A stretch of DNA of 47,022 nt. Source: Robiginitalea sp. (GTDB lineage Bacteria; Bacteroidota; Bacteroidia; Flavobacteriales; Flavobacteriaceae). The position numbers were made by a program, and so were the translations under genes. The stretch is from contig JAHEJJ010000011.1 of assembly GCA_024638915.1 (NCBI GenBank), positions 1 to 47,022 on the forward strand, in the 5' to 3' direction. Under the pieces are notes generated by a model, which ran no database searches, was not told the DNA's origin, and saw only the letters and a list, made by a program, of their open reading frames with translations. Position 1 is the stretch's first letter. Every line of letters starts with the position of its first letter. Of the stretch, positions 1 to 8,348 are shown in pieces.

Positions 1-859
1 GATCGTCAGATTGGTAAATGATCCTGATGGCAAACTTATCGTAGATCTCGTCGAACCTGACATTCTGAGCCAACATTTTCTTACGGATCGAAAAGGTAGA
101 TTTCATTCTCCCCTTAATGGTATATTCCAGTCCTTCCTTGTCGAGGGAATCCCTGATCACCTCAGTAAAATCGTCGATATATCGCTGTTGCTCTTCCTTT
201 GTATGTTCTATTTTTTCCTGGATATCCCTGTATACTTCCGGTTCTGTATACTTAAGGCTGAGGTTTTCCAGTTCGGTTTTAATGTTGTATAGCCCTATTC
301 TATGGGCAAGGGGAGCGTAGATATACAGGGTTTCGGAGGCCATTTTTACCTGTTTGTGTTCGGGCATGGCATCCATGGTAAGCATGTTGTGGTATCTGTC
401 GGCTATTTTGATGATGATCACCCTGACATCGTCGTGCAGCGTCAGCAGCATTTTCCTAAAATTCTCAGCCTGCTGAGAGATGTTCATGTCTTTTTTCAGA
501 TGGGCGATCTTGGTAAGCCCATCGACAATCCTGGCGATGGTTTCCCCGAACATACGCTCGATGTCATCCAATGTATAGTCGGTATCCTCCACAACATCGT
601 GCAACAAGGCCGAGGCTATGGAAGTAGCGTCCAAACCGATTTCCGAGGCCACGATCTTGGCCACAGCTATGGGGTGGAATACATAGGCTTCTCCAGATTT
701 CCTCCTCTGTTTCTTATGGGCGTCTACGGCAGTATCAAAGGCCAGCCGTAACAGTTTCTTATCTTCCGCGTTAAGATTCTGATAGCTAATCCGAAGGAGT
801 TCCTTGTATTCTTTGGCGATCTCCTTATTTTCCTTCTCTATGAGCGTTTCAGTCCTCAT
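1..859 (-). CDS. rel: RelA/SpoT-family (p)ppGpp synthetase/hydrolase, 3'-truncated by the window edge
   Basis: This cytoplasmic enzyme makes and degrades the alarmone (p)ppGpp in the stringent response. The reverse strand opens with ATG at 859 and stays open to base 1, giving about 286 residues. The N-terminal HD hydrolase domain is visible: FHPIAVA, then the metal-binding motif LLHDVVEDTD around residues 65-75, then DRYHNM. The synthetase domain begins near residue 240 with GRMKSTFSVRKKM and continues with KFAIRII before the edge. The intact HD motif points to a bifunctional Rel rather than a synthetase-only enzyme; the rest of the synthetase and the TGS and ACT domains lie outside. It follows the M48 protease gene by 41 bases on the same strand and may be co-transcribed. 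Family assignment is firm; activity of the synthetase half cannot be judged here. Confidence 0.93.
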   Translation of the reverse strand, partial: MRTETLIEKENKEIAKEYKELLRISYQNLNAEDKKLLRLAFDTAVDAHKKQRRKSGEAYVFHPIAVAKIVASEIGLDATSIASALLHDVVEDTDYTLDDIERMFGETIARIVDGLTKIAHLKKDMNISQQAENFRKMLLTLHDDVRVIIIKIADRYHNMLTMDAMPEHKQVKMASETLYIYAPLAHRIGLYNIKTELENLSLKYTEPEVYRDIQEKIEHTKEEQQRYIDDFTEVIRDSLDKEGLEYTIKGRMKSTFSIRKKMLAQNVRFDEIYDKFAIRIIYQSDD

Positions 860-900
860 AGTCTAAAATTAATCATTCTTGGTCTCCTAATCAACAAAAA

Positions 901-2133
901 TCATGCCTTTAAGTTCAATATCCGGTTTATCAGGGGAGGGTGGGAATAGTGTACAAAAACGTAGGTTGGATGGGGTGTAAGATTACTTAGGCTGTTCTTG
1001 GAAAGTTTTTTTAAGGAAGTGATGAGCGGCGCAGCGCCGTAGGTATTTCGGGCAAAGTTATCGGCCTGATATTCGAATTTTCGAGAGAAATAATTCATAA
1101 CAAGCCCGGTGAGCTCCGATATGGGGCTGTAAAGGATCCCAAAACCGATCAGACCAGCATGAAAACTAGGCTGTGACACCCCGATGGCTAGCGACAAATC
1201 AGGATTATTGATAAATAATGATAAAAGATAAAGCGTGAGACCGGTAAGGAGGATAGAGACAACAAGGTTGACCAGTACATGATGGCGTTTGTAATGACCT
1301 ACCTCATGGGCCAAAACCGCAACAATCTCCTCTTCCTCCAGGTCGGAGAGTAGCGTGTCGAAAAGGGTAACGCGCTTCTCGCGGCCAAAACCTGAGAAAT
1401 AGGCATTGGCCTTGGTGCTCCGTTTAGAGCCATCAATGACAAAAATATGCCGTAATTCGAAGCCTGTTTTTTGCGCATAGGCTTTGATCTTTTTATATAA
1501 GCTTCCTTCTTCAAGAGGAGTCTGTTTGTTGAATATAGGGACGATTAGCCTGCTATAAAACAAGTTTATAAATATCGAAAATACCGCGATGAGCCCCCAG
1601 GCATAAAGCCAGAAAGAGGAGCCGGCCCAATTGTAAAACCATATGATCAGGGCTAAAAGACCACCTCCCAGAATGATCATCACCAACCAGCCTTTTAACT
1701 TGTCGAGGATAAAAAGTCCGGGAGTAGTTTTATTAAAACCGAATTTTTCTTCGATCACGAAGGTCTGATAAAGTGAAAATGGTGTGCTGATCAGGTCGCT
1801 GCCCAGGAGGATAATGCCAAAGAAACTCAGCGCTCTCCATATAGGGTTTGTTGAAATCCCAATCGCGAGTTGATCGGCCCATTCAAAACCACCGAAAACC
1901 AGGAAACCAATCGTGAGCAGCAGTGAAAAAAAAGACGAGACCAGTCCGAAACGATAATTGTGGCGTTTATAATCCTGCGATTTTCTATAGGCTTCATTGT
2001 CGTAAACATCGCTCAATTCATCTGGGATGGTGTCACCAAATCTACTGGCATTCAGATAATTAAGGAAAGTCTCTATCGCAAATTGCAACAGGAGTACTGC
2101 GATGATGATCGTAAAAAGCAGGGTATCGCTCAT
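901..2133 (-). CDS. M48 family zinc metalloprotease (Ste24/CaaX protease-like)
   Basis: A 410-residue integral membrane protease of the Ste24/HtpX group, which cleaves membrane or prenylated proteins in other organisms; the bacterial substrate is unknown. Hydrophobic segments lie near residues 4-25, 65-83, 100-120, 150-170 and 175-195, with more around 290-345. The zinc motif HEVGH is at residues 276-280 and the downstream third ligand is probably the Glu of EYQAD near 354. Length and order match bacterial Ste24 homologues. ATG at 2133 is preceded by TATCTCTG (minus strand, 2138-2145), one base off the Bacteroidetes -7 consensus. It lies between the RNA methyltransferase and rel genes on the same strand. 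Confidence 0.92.
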   Translation of the reverse strand: MSDTLLFTIIIAVLLLQFAIETFLNYLNASRFGDTIPDELSDVYDNEAYRKSQDYKRHNYRFGLVSSFFSLLLTIGFLVFGGFEWADQLAIGISTNPIWRALSFFGIILLGSDLISTPFSLYQTFVIEEKFGFNKTTPGLFILDKLKGWLVMIILGGGLLALIIWFYNWAGSSFWLYAWGLIAVFSIFINLFYSRLIVPIFNKQTPLEEGSLYKKIKAYAQKTGFELRHIFVIDGSKRSTKANAYFSGFGREKRVTLFDTLLSDLEEEEIVAVLAHEVGHYKRHHVLVNLVVSILLTGLTLYLLSLFINNPDLSLAIGVSQPSFHAGLIGFGILYSPISELTGLVMNYFSRKFEYQADNFARNTYGAAPLITSLKKLSKNSLSNLTPHPTYVFVHYSHPPLINRILNLKA

Positions 2134-2215
2134 TTTGTCAGAGATACAATTAATTTTCAGTTGGGAACGGTCTGGCCGTATCCGGATTCAAAGTCCAGCA
2201 GCAGCAGAAAAATAT

Positions 2216-3028
2216 TCATTCAAAACCACGCTGGCGCATGGCCTCAAATATAAGTATTGCAGCGGATACCGACACATTGATCGAGTCTATTTCGCCTTGC
2301 ATGGGAATTATTATACGGTGATCGGCCCCGTGGGTCCATTGTTCCGATAATCCGGAAGATTCTGCCCCTACCACCAGGGCTGAGCCCCCCCTGAAATCCA
2401 TCTCACTATAATTATGCCTGGCTTGTAGGTCGGCAGCGTAGGTTGTTATATTATGCTGTTTAAGGAATTCGATTACATCATAATTTTCTCCCATCGCGAC
2501 CGGTACGCTAAAAACGCAGCCCAAACTGGAGCGGATAATATTTGGATTATAGAGATCGGTTTTTGGATTGGAGATAATCACTGCATCCAATGAAGCGGCA
2601 TCAGCAGTTCTCAAAAGCGCACCGATATTTCCTGGTTTTTCCAGAGCTTCAGCTACCAAAATAAGGGGTTTTTCCCTCCTAAACCTCAGTTTTTCGAGTT
2701 TATGGGATTTGGCATATCCCAGAGCGACAACCCCCTCGGTTTTTTCGCGGTAGGCTATCCTTCGATATACTTCGTGTGAAACCGAAATTAACTCGGCAGA
2801 AACCTGATAGGTTTGAAGGATTTCCTGAACGGTATCGAGCTTTATGATCCTCGGGTCAAAAAATATGGACTCCAGTTTGCATCCGCCTTTTAGTGCCATT
2901 TCCAGCTCTCTTAAGCCTTCTACAACAAACTGACCTGTCTTTTTCCTCCACCTGGATTTTTCCTTGATAAGAACTACTTCCTTAATGGTGGTATTCTTAA
3001 GACTATCTATATGTTTCACAGAATCCAT
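2216..3028 (-). CDS. TrmH/SpoU-family RNA methyltransferase
   Basis: A 270-residue SAM-dependent RNA ribose 2'-O-methyltransferase of the SPOUT superfamily. An N-terminal RNA-binding-like region (residues 1-100, including VVEGLRELEMAL) precedes the knotted catalytic domain. The three SpoU motifs are clear: NIGALLRTADA at 134-144, VVGAESSGL at 219-227, and IPMQGEIDSINVSVS at 241-255. The arrangement resembles RlmB/TsnR-type rRNA or tRNA methyltransferases; the exact target nucleotide cannot be read from sequence. ATG at 3028 sits a few bases after a perfect -7 element (3034-3041), so the transcript would have almost no leader. First gene of the probable trmH-M48-rel operon. Confidence 0.92.
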   Translation of the reverse strand: MDSVKHIDSLKNTTIKEVVLIKEKSRWRKKTGQFVVEGLRELEMALKGGCKLESIFFDPRIIKLDTVQEILQTYQVSAELISVSHEVYRRIAYREKTEGVVALGYAKSHKLEKLRFRREKPLILVAEALEKPGNIGALLRTADAASLDAVIISNPKTDLYNPNIIRSSLGCVFSVPVAMGENYDVIEFLKQHNITTYAADLQARHNYSEMDFRGGSALVVGAESSGLSEQWTHGADHRIIIPMQGEIDSINVSVSAAILIFEAMRQRGFE

Positions 3029-3033
3029 GTGGA

Positions 3034-3041
3034 CAAATGTA
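3034..3041 (-). promoter_or_regulatory. Bacteroidetes -7 promoter element for the trmH-M48-rel unit
   Basis: The minus strand reads TACATTTG, an exact match to the Bacteroidetes TAnnTTTG element. The initiating ATG (3028) is only 5 bases downstream, implying a leaderless or near-leaderless transcript. No clear TTG -33 element is present at the expected 17-23 base distance; TTTAC is nearby. Confidence 0.5.
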
Positions 3042-3100
3042 AAAGATAAAGTAAACTATTAGGCATAAATACGACCGAGTACTTAATTCAAAACAAAATC

Positions 3101-3913
3101 ATGCAAAAAATCATCGGTTTTCTTCTTCTTCTTTTTATAATGATTACCGCCTGTGCAGAAAAGGCGTCACAAAAAGAGGCCAAAGCAGAACCAGCTGAGC
3201 GATCAGCAATACCCCAGAAAGTTTATCCACCAGCATTACAAGAAATGTTGGATGTCCACGGAGGAATTGACCTCTGGCGATCTTTACGCGGCCTGGTTTT
3301 TGAAATCCCGCGTGCTGATCACGATGAAATACATACCGTTGACCTTTACTCCAGGCAAGATCGTGTTGATACCCAGGAATACTCGATGGGATTCGACGGA
3401 ACTGATGTCTGGTTATTAGACGAAAACAGTCGTTACGAAGGAGATCCGGTATTCTACCATAATTTGATGTTCTACTTTTTCGCCATGCCCTTTGTCCTTG
3501 CCGATGAGGGTATTGTATATGACGAAACAGAAGATCTTGTTTTTAAAGACAGTTATTATCCCGGTATCCGCATCAGCTATCAAACGGGAGTGGGTACGTC
3601 TCCAAAGGATGAATATTTTGTCCATTACGATCCAGAAACCCATCAAATGGCTTGGTTAGGATATACCGTTACCTATCGAACAGGAGAAAAATCCGATGAG
3701 ATCAAATGGCTCCGATATAAAAGCTGGCAAGAAGTAAACGGAATATTTTTGCCTGATACGATCACCTGGTACCATTATGAAGGGCGAAAACTGCTGGAAC
3801 CAAAAAGCAGCATTTCCTTCCGGAATGTTGAATTAAGCAAAAAACCAAGATCGGTCGACTTTTATAAGAAACCTGAGCAGGCAGGAATTTTCAAGGCACA
3901 AGAGGCCGAATAA
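3101..3913 (+). CDS. DUF6503-like lipoprotein
   Basis: A 270-residue predicted lipoprotein. Residues 1-17 form a signal peptide ending in the lipobox ITAC, with lipidated Cys18, followed by a charged linker rich in Lys, Glu and Ala. The mature part begins near residue 45 with a HGGIDLW motif and is rich in short beta-strand stretches, including RISYQTG, ETHQMAWLGYTV and PDTITWYHYEG. This matches the LolA-like Bacteroidetes family annotated DUF6503, by recall of the pattern. The role is unknown; an envelope location and a lipid- or protein-binding beta fold are inferences. It is transcribed alone, divergently from trmH and convergently with the DUF3810 gene. Confidence 0.75.
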   Translation: MQKIIGFLLLLFIMITACAEKASQKEAKAEPAERSAIPQKVYPPALQEMLDVHGGIDLWRSLRGLVFEIPRADHDEIHTVDLYSRQDRVDTQEYSMGFDGTDVWLLDENSRYEGDPVFYHNLMFYFFAMPFVLADEGIVYDETEDLVFKDSYYPGIRISYQTGVGTSPKDEYFVHYDPETHQMAWLGYTVTYRTGEKSDEIKWLRYKSWQEVNGIFLPDTITWYHYEGRKLLEPKSSISFRNVELSKKPRSVDFYKKPEQAGIFKAQEAE

Positions 3914-3931
3914 ATCGGAGATTTTTAACGT

Positions 3932-5017
3932 CTATTCCACCTCTTCTGGCAACAAGGGCTGCTTTTCGTGATATCCCACAATCAAAGAAACCACCAGGTT
4001 ATAACTATCAATACCCGCTGCCTGGTTGTTCGCCTTTAAAAAAGAGTTGAAAATACTTTTAAAAACAGGTTCGAGGGGATTTTCATATCGCTTCCAAAAA
4101 GATCGAAGTTCTTCGTAGTTCGTCCGAACACCAGCATTGATTTTTCCATAAAGGATTTTGTTTTTATCGGCCTTTCTCCTATTGATCTCACTAAGGCAAT
4201 AACTAAGTGCATAAGCATAGGCGGCATAACGCAAATATGGATCTTCATGTGTCACCATTACGAGATACCCGATGAAATTAACCTCGTTTTCGGCCGAATA
4301 ACCCAATTGATGGCCAACTTCGTGGCCACAGACAACAGGAAATCTGAAATTGGGGATCTTGCTGTTAACCTGAGACTCATGGGTAAACGGGTTTAAATAT
4401 CCACCATAACCCATATATGTGAGGGTGGTGCTAAAGGTCGACTTTTTGAGACTCGGCCTTTTATAGGTCAGGGTGGGGAATCTCTGGGCCAGTCGCCCAT
4501 AACCATTGATGGTTTTGATAAATTGCTCTTTCTGACTGTAGGGAAGCACCACTGCCAGCGCGCTATCGGTTGTGATGAGGAGTTGCAATTCGTTGGTTTT
4601 AGCGATAAGCTTCTCAGTTGTTTGATAAAGCTGCTGTGTGGAATACTGTTCCTGAAGCCCGAGTGTTTTGGCTATCGGAACTCGGTAATAATTTAAACCC
4701 CAGGAGAGGTTAAAGGTAAAATACGCCACTGCCAGAACCATAAAGGTGTCTCTAAGGATTGATTTCCAGTCTTTGGTGAGCGAAACTCTTCGTCTGATCA
4801 GGTAGTAAATCAAACCCACAACAAGGAGACCATAGATCAGGTCTCCCACAGAAAATGGGATCCATCCCAACAGCCATCTGAAAAAGCCAGACCAGATGGG
4901 ATAGAAACCATTGCTGTAATACCGCTCCACAACTTCCGGATACAAAGCCAGCCATTTGACCAGTATGATCTGAGGTATGATGGAAAGTGCAATCCCGTTT
5001 TTTAACCGATTCCTCAT
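3932..5017 (-). CDS. DUF3810 membrane protein with HEVGH zinc-protease motif
   Basis: A 361-residue protein with about three N-terminal membrane segments (residues 5-27, 58-75, 90-108) and a large C-terminal domain. That domain carries CGHEVGHQLGY at 230-240, so H232, E233 and H236 form an HExxH site. ENEVNF (243-248) follows closely and could supply the third ligand. Length and motifs match DUF3810, a Bacteroidetes/Firmicutes family with gluzincin-like features and no established substrate. It begins with ATG at 5017, behind an exact TATTTTTG element. Proteolytic activity is inferred from the motif only. Confidence 0.85.
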   Translation of the reverse strand: MRNRLKNGIALSIIPQIILVKWLALYPEVVERYYSNGFYPIWSGFFRWLLGWIPFSVGDLIYGLLVVGLIYYLIRRRVSLTKDWKSILRDTFMVLAVAYFTFNLSWGLNYYRVPIAKTLGLQEQYSTQQLYQTTEKLIAKTNELQLLITTDSALAVVLPYSQKEQFIKTINGYGRLAQRFPTLTYKRPSLKKSTFSTTLTYMGYGGYLNPFTHESQVNSKIPNFRFPVVCGHEVGHQLGYSAENEVNFIGYLVMVTHEDPYLRYAAYAYALSYCLSEINRRKADKNKILYGKINAGVRTNYEELRSFWKRYENPLEPVFKSIFNSFLKANNQAAGIDSYNLVVSLIVGYHEKQPLLPEEVE

Positions 5018-5025
5018 CTGATCTT

Positions 5026-5033
5026 CAAAAATA
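5026..5033 (-). promoter_or_regulatory. -7 promoter element for the DUF3810 gene
   Basis: The minus strand reads TATTTTTG, an exact TAnnTTTG match ending 8 bases before the ATG at 5017. No convincing TTG is seen 17-23 bases further upstream. Confidence 0.45.
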
Positions 5034-5041
5034 ACACAATT

Positions 5042-5085
5042 CCTATCTCATAGTGCATCGCGATGCCAATACTGTCGATGATAGG
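5042..5085. repeat. Nested inverted repeats in the DUF3810/pepD intergenic region
   Basis: A perfect 12-base palindrome GCATCGCGATGC (5055-5066) is framed by the inverted pair CCTATC (5042-5047) and GATAGG (5080-5085). It lies between the divergent -7 elements at 5026-5033 and 5137-5144, where a regulator could act on both. A cruciform or operator role is inference. Confidence 0.4.
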
Positions 5086-5136
5086 CAAAGCGATTAAAAT
5101 TGGAATGAAAGCTGTGGAGATTTAGAAGTGTTGATG

Positions 5137-5144
5137 TATTTTTG
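5137..5144 (+). promoter_or_regulatory. -7 promoter element for pepD
   Basis: TATTTTTG, an exact TAnnTTTG match, ends 18 bases before the pepD ATG at 5163. A -33 TTG is not evident at the expected distance. Confidence 0.45.
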
Positions 5145-5162
5145 ATGCATTGAAACAATACT

Positions 5163-6623
5163 ATGAATAAAGAGATCCTCAATTTAGAACCCCAGTCTGT
5201 CTGGAGGAATTTTTCGGCCCTTAATGCCGTTCCCAGACCATCCAAAAAAGAAGAAAGAGTAATTCGATTCATGATGGATTTTGGAAATCGCTTAGGACTC
5301 GAAACACTTAGGGATAAGGTAGGTAATGTAATTATCAGGAAACCGGCCTCAGCAGGCATGGAAGACCGTCAATTTGTGGTATTGCAATCGCACCTCGATA
5401 TGGTACACCAAAAAAATGCTGAGACCGATTTTGATTTCGAAAGCGAAGGAATAAAGATGTTTTTAGACGGAGACTGGGTTAAGGCAAAAGGTACCACCCT
5501 TGGGGCAGATAATGGGATGGGGGTGGCCGCCATAATGGCCCTCCTTGAAAGCACGGATATTCCACACCCACCACTGGAAGCACTTTTTACTATCGACGAA
5601 GAAACCGGAATGACCGGTGCCATGGGTCTTCAGGGTGGTATGTTGAAAGGCAATATACTCCTAAACCTTGACACAGAAGAAGACGATGAAATCGATATTG
5701 GCTGTGCTGGGGGAATCGATATAACAGCAGAAAGGACGTATAGAATGGTCGACATCCCGCAACCGGCGAGTGGTTTTGAACTATCGGTAAAAGGATTAAA
5801 GGGTGGCCATAGCGGCATGGATATACACCGGGGCCTGGGGAATGCCAATAAGATTATGAATAGAATACTTTTGAATTCCCTGGAAGAGTTCAATATTGGA
5901 CTCCAGGAACTAGATGGAGGAGGACTGCGCAATGCGATTCCACGAGAAAGCAGGGCGATAATTTCCATTCCCGATGGGACTGTTGTTGCCTTTAAGGAAA
6001 AGCTGGCACAGTCGACAGAAATTATCAAAGAAGAACTGGCGGAAACCGAGCCATCTCTCAGCATTAACATCATCCCAGCCAAGTTGAATGAGAAGATGGT
6101 AGCCGCTGACGATTTCTCCAAACTGCTTCGCACCGTATATGCCCTGCACAATGGAGTATATGCCATGAGTGCCAGTATCCCCGATCTGGTGGAGACATCC
6201 AATAATATCGCCAGGGTAAGTGTCAAAGATGGTATGATGTCTTTACAATGCCTGACGCGTTCTTCTGTAAATTCAGCTAAAATGGACCTTGCCGAAAGCC
6301 TTAGATCAGCTTTGTTATTGGGTGGGTTTTCTGTGGTGCTCAGCGGAGAATATCCGGGGTGGAAACCAAATCCAGACTCGGCCATACTAAAGGTACTCAC
6401 CGGCAGATATGAGGCCTTGTTTGGTCAGCGACCTGAGGTTGTCGCCTGCCATGCAGGTTTGGAATGTGGAATTTTGGGGCAGAACTATCCGGAGATGGAT
6501 ATGATCAGTTTTGGCCCTAACATCAAAGGAGCCCATTCTCCTGATGAAAGAGTAGAGGTAAAATCGGTTCAGAAATTCTGGCGTTATCTCCTGGATATAC
6601 TTACCCATATACCAGCGGCATAA
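5163..6623 (+). CDS. pepD: Aminoacyl-histidine dipeptidase (M20 family, PepD)
   Basis: A 486-residue cytoplasmic dipeptidase of the PepD branch of M20, a di-zinc family that hydrolyses Xaa-His and other dipeptides, supplying amino acids from peptides. The metal-site motifs are intact: SHLDMVHQ with His77, LGADNGMG with bridging Asp116, DEETGMTGA with the catalytic/metal Glu146-147, and NLDTEEDDE near 168-176. The C-terminal metal His is in GAHSPDERVE. The lid-domain signature KGGHSGMDIHRG lies near residues 212-224. Length matches E. coli PepD (485 residues). It is monocistronic, divergent from the DUF3810 gene, with its own -7 element. Confidence 0.95.
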   Translation: MNKEILNLEPQSVWRNFSALNAVPRPSKKEERVIRFMMDFGNRLGLETLRDKVGNVIIRKPASAGMEDRQFVVLQSHLDMVHQKNAETDFDFESEGIKMFLDGDWVKAKGTTLGADNGMGVAAIMALLESTDIPHPPLEALFTIDEETGMTGAMGLQGGMLKGNILLNLDTEEDDEIDIGCAGGIDITAERTYRMVDIPQPASGFELSVKGLKGGHSGMDIHRGLGNANKIMNRILLNSLEEFNIGLQELDGGGLRNAIPRESRAIISIPDGTVVAFKEKLAQSTEIIKEELAETEPSLSINIIPAKLNEKMVAADDFSKLLRTVYALHNGVYAMSASIPDLVETSNNIARVSVKDGMMSLQCLTRSSVNSAKMDLAESLRSALLLGGFSVVLSGEYPGWKPNPDSAILKVLTGRYEALFGQRPEVVACHAGLECGILGQNYPEMDMISFGPNIKGAHSPDERVEVKSVQKFWRYLLDILTHIPAA

Positions 6624-6668
6624 TTAAAATATATTGCCCATCAACTGATTAGATGAAATTCAACAAAA

Positions 6669-6689
6669 ATTCCTAACTTTATTAGGAAT
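6669..6689. promoter_or_regulatory. 8-bp inverted repeat, possible operator upstream of the CBS gene
   Basis: ATTCCTAA (6669-6676) and TTAGGAAT (6682-6689) form a perfect inverted repeat with a 5-base spacer. TAACTTTA (6674-6681), one base off the -7 consensus TAnnTTTG, sits inside it, so a bound protein would cover the promoter of the gene starting at 6705. It could also act as a weak hairpin at the end of pepD, but no T-run follows. Confidence 0.4.
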
Positions 6690-6704
6690 CAAAAATGGAC
6701 GACC

Positions 6705-7169
6705 ATGGCAATCAAAAGTTTTCAAGGACCACGAAAGAAACCTCAGAATGAGGAGGTTCCCTTGAGAGTAAGAGACTATATGACCAAAAAATTGATCACT
6801 TTTAGTCCGGATCAGTCGGTGGAGGAAGTGATCGAAGATCTCATCCGCTATAAAATCAGTGGAGGACCGGTAGTGAACGAAAAGAATGAATTAGTCGGTA
6901 TAATTTCGGAGGGCGATTGTATCCGGCATGTGAGTGAAAGTCGCTATCATAATCTCCCAGGAGAAATAAGAAAGGTAGAGCAGCATATGGCCAAGGATGT
7001 GGAAACCATAGATGGTGATATGAATATTTTTGATGCTGCCAACAAATTCCTGAACGATCGAAGGCGCCGTTTTCCTATAGTAGAGGATGGAGTGCTGGTG
7101 GGGCAGATCTCGCAGAAAGACATCCTAAAGGCAACACTTTCACTTAAATCTCAGAACTGGAAGAAATAA
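6705..7169 (+). CDS. Tandem CBS-domain protein
   Basis: A 154-residue soluble protein made of two CBS domains after a short basic N-terminus. CBS1 starts at VRDYMTKKLITFSPDQSVEE (about residues 22-41) and carries the typical GGPVVNEKNELVGIISEGD strand-loop. CBS2 covers about residues 92-150, with AKDVETIDGDMNIFDAA and RRFPIVEDGVLVGQIS. Paired CBS domains form a Bateman module that binds adenine nucleotides such as AMP, ATP or SAM. With no effector domain attached, it probably acts as a stand-alone regulator; the partner is unknown. An inverted repeat overlaps its likely promoter and a bidirectional terminator lies 20 bases past its stop. Confidence 0.9.
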   Translation: MAIKSFQGPRKKPQNEEVPLRVRDYMTKKLITFSPDQSVEEVIEDLIRYKISGGPVVNEKNELVGIISEGDCIRHVSESRYHNLPGEIRKVEQHMAKDVETIDGDMNIFDAANKFLNDRRRRFPIVEDGVLVGQISQKDILKATLSLKSQNWKK

Positions 7170-7188
7170 TCAGGAAAAAACGCTAATA

Positions 7189-7216
7189 AAAAACCGCGCC
7201 TGGCGCGGTTTTTTTA
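7189..7216. terminator. Bidirectional Rho-independent terminator
   Basis: AAACCGCGC (7191-7199) and GCGCGGTTT pair as a GC-rich stem around a CTG loop. A run of T follows on the plus strand and a run of A precedes, giving T on the other strand. It lies exactly between the convergent CBS gene (ends 7169) and PPIase gene (ends 7217) and should terminate both transcripts. Confidence 0.9.
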
Positions 7217-8338
7217 TTATTCTATGATCTCTACGATTTCCAGATCGAAGATCAATTCGGAATTCGGCGGTATTGGTCCGCCACCCTGTGGACCCAACCC
7301 TAAATGGGAAGGAATAAACAATCGGTGTTTGTCTCCCACCTTCATGCGCAAAAGGCCTTCTTTAAAACCTGGAATTAATGGTGCGTCTGGACTAAAAGCC
7401 ATCGAAATAGGAGAAAAGCCATCCTTGTGAATACGACCTATCTGTTGCAGGTTGCCGAATTGATCGGCTATAGATTTTTCACTTGTATCGAAAAGCATCC
7501 CGTTAGAAAGCCACCCTGCATAATTTACCATAACCGTATCGCCAATTTTGGGCATTGGGCCTTCACCTTCACGTATCACATGAATCTTTAGTCCTGAAGG
7601 TAATTCTTCCGACGCATTTTTTTGCGTACTTACTTCAGTCATAAAATCGTCCTTCACCTTTTTCATATCCGCGAGAATTTTTTCTTCTTCTCCGAAGTAA
7701 TCCGTGAGTACCTGGACTGCATCGAACTTTTTGGCCTCTTTTCCTTTTCGCACGATTTCTACACTATTCATCACCACATCCAAGACCGGTCTGTCTTTTC
7801 GATTGGGTTCCTGATAGGTCTTTACCATCGCAATGGAATCTACCACATCCATGCCTGAGATCACCTCCCCAAATACGGTATGTCTGCCATCGAGGAACGG
7901 GGTTTCCTTATGGGTGATAAAAAATTGGCTGCCATTTGTTTTAGGACCTGCGTTTGCCATCGATAAAATGCCCGCTTTATAATGGGTAAGTGAATCGTTG
8001 ATCTCGTCTTTAAATCGATATCCGGGGTTTCCACTGCCGGTTCCTGTTGGGTCTCCTCCCTGGATCATAAAATCTTGGATCACCCTGTGAAAGGTAACTC
8101 CGTCGTAATATTTTTTTTCCTTGTATTCATCGCTAACAAAGGGATTGGTACCCTCTGCCAAAGTGATGAAATTGGCAACGGTGACCGGGGTTTTTTCATG
8201 TTCGAGCTTTACGATGATATCCCCGCGGCTGGTTTGAATATCCGCATATATGCCATCGGCCAAATCGGTATACTTACTCGATTTACAACTCGAAAGTGAA
8301 ATAAGAAAAAGGGTGATTAAAACATAAGCGTACTTCAT
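7217..8338 (-). CDS. Lipoprotein fusing a cyclophilin and an FKBP peptidyl-prolyl isomerase domain
   Basis: A 373-residue envelope foldase with two unrelated PPIase domains in one chain. ATG at 8338 is preferred over a longer frame from 8380, because it opens the signal peptide ending LSLSSC (lipidated Cys18) and avoids overlapping gldI. Cyclophilin spans about residues 30-198: FHRVIQDFMIQGGD contains catalytic Arg85, and NGSQFFIT contains Gln138. A charged linker covers 199-245. FKBP spans 247-373, with VNYAGWLSNG, FDTS, FIPSHLGLG and IPPNSELIFDLEI. Both active sites look intact. It follows gldI, itself an FKBP-type lipoprotein, by 10 bases and ends at the terminator at 7189-7216. A role in folding exported or gliding proteins is inferred from the neighbour. 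Confidence 0.92.
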   Translation of the reverse strand: MKYAYVLITLFLISLSSCKSSKYTDLADGIYADIQTSRGDIIVKLEHEKTPVTVANFITLAEGTNPFVSDEYKEKKYYDGVTFHRVIQDFMIQGGDPTGTGSGNPGYRFKDEINDSLTHYKAGILSMANAGPKTNGSQFFITHKETPFLDGRHTVFGEVISGMDVVDSIAMVKTYQEPNRKDRPVLDVVMNSVEIVRKGKEAKKFDAVQVLTDYFGEEEKILADMKKVKDDFMTEVSTQKNASEELPSGLKIHVIREGEGPMPKIGDTVMVNYAGWLSNGMLFDTSEKSIADQFGNLQQIGRIHKDGFSPISMAFSPDAPLIPGFKEGLLRMKVGDKHRLFIPSHLGLGPQGGGPIPPNSELIFDLEIVEIIE

Positions 8339-8348
8339 AGTAAGAAAT

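Noticed and set aside
11-751. Plus-strand open frames of 67-149 codons at the left edge
   Set aside because: They are antisense to the rel gene, whose conserved HD motifs read clearly on the minus strand; the plus-strand products are low-complexity and unlike any family.
5630-6400. 256-codon minus-strand frame inside pepD
   Set aside because: Ser-rich antisense product of a well-conserved gene; all M20 motifs read on the plus strand.
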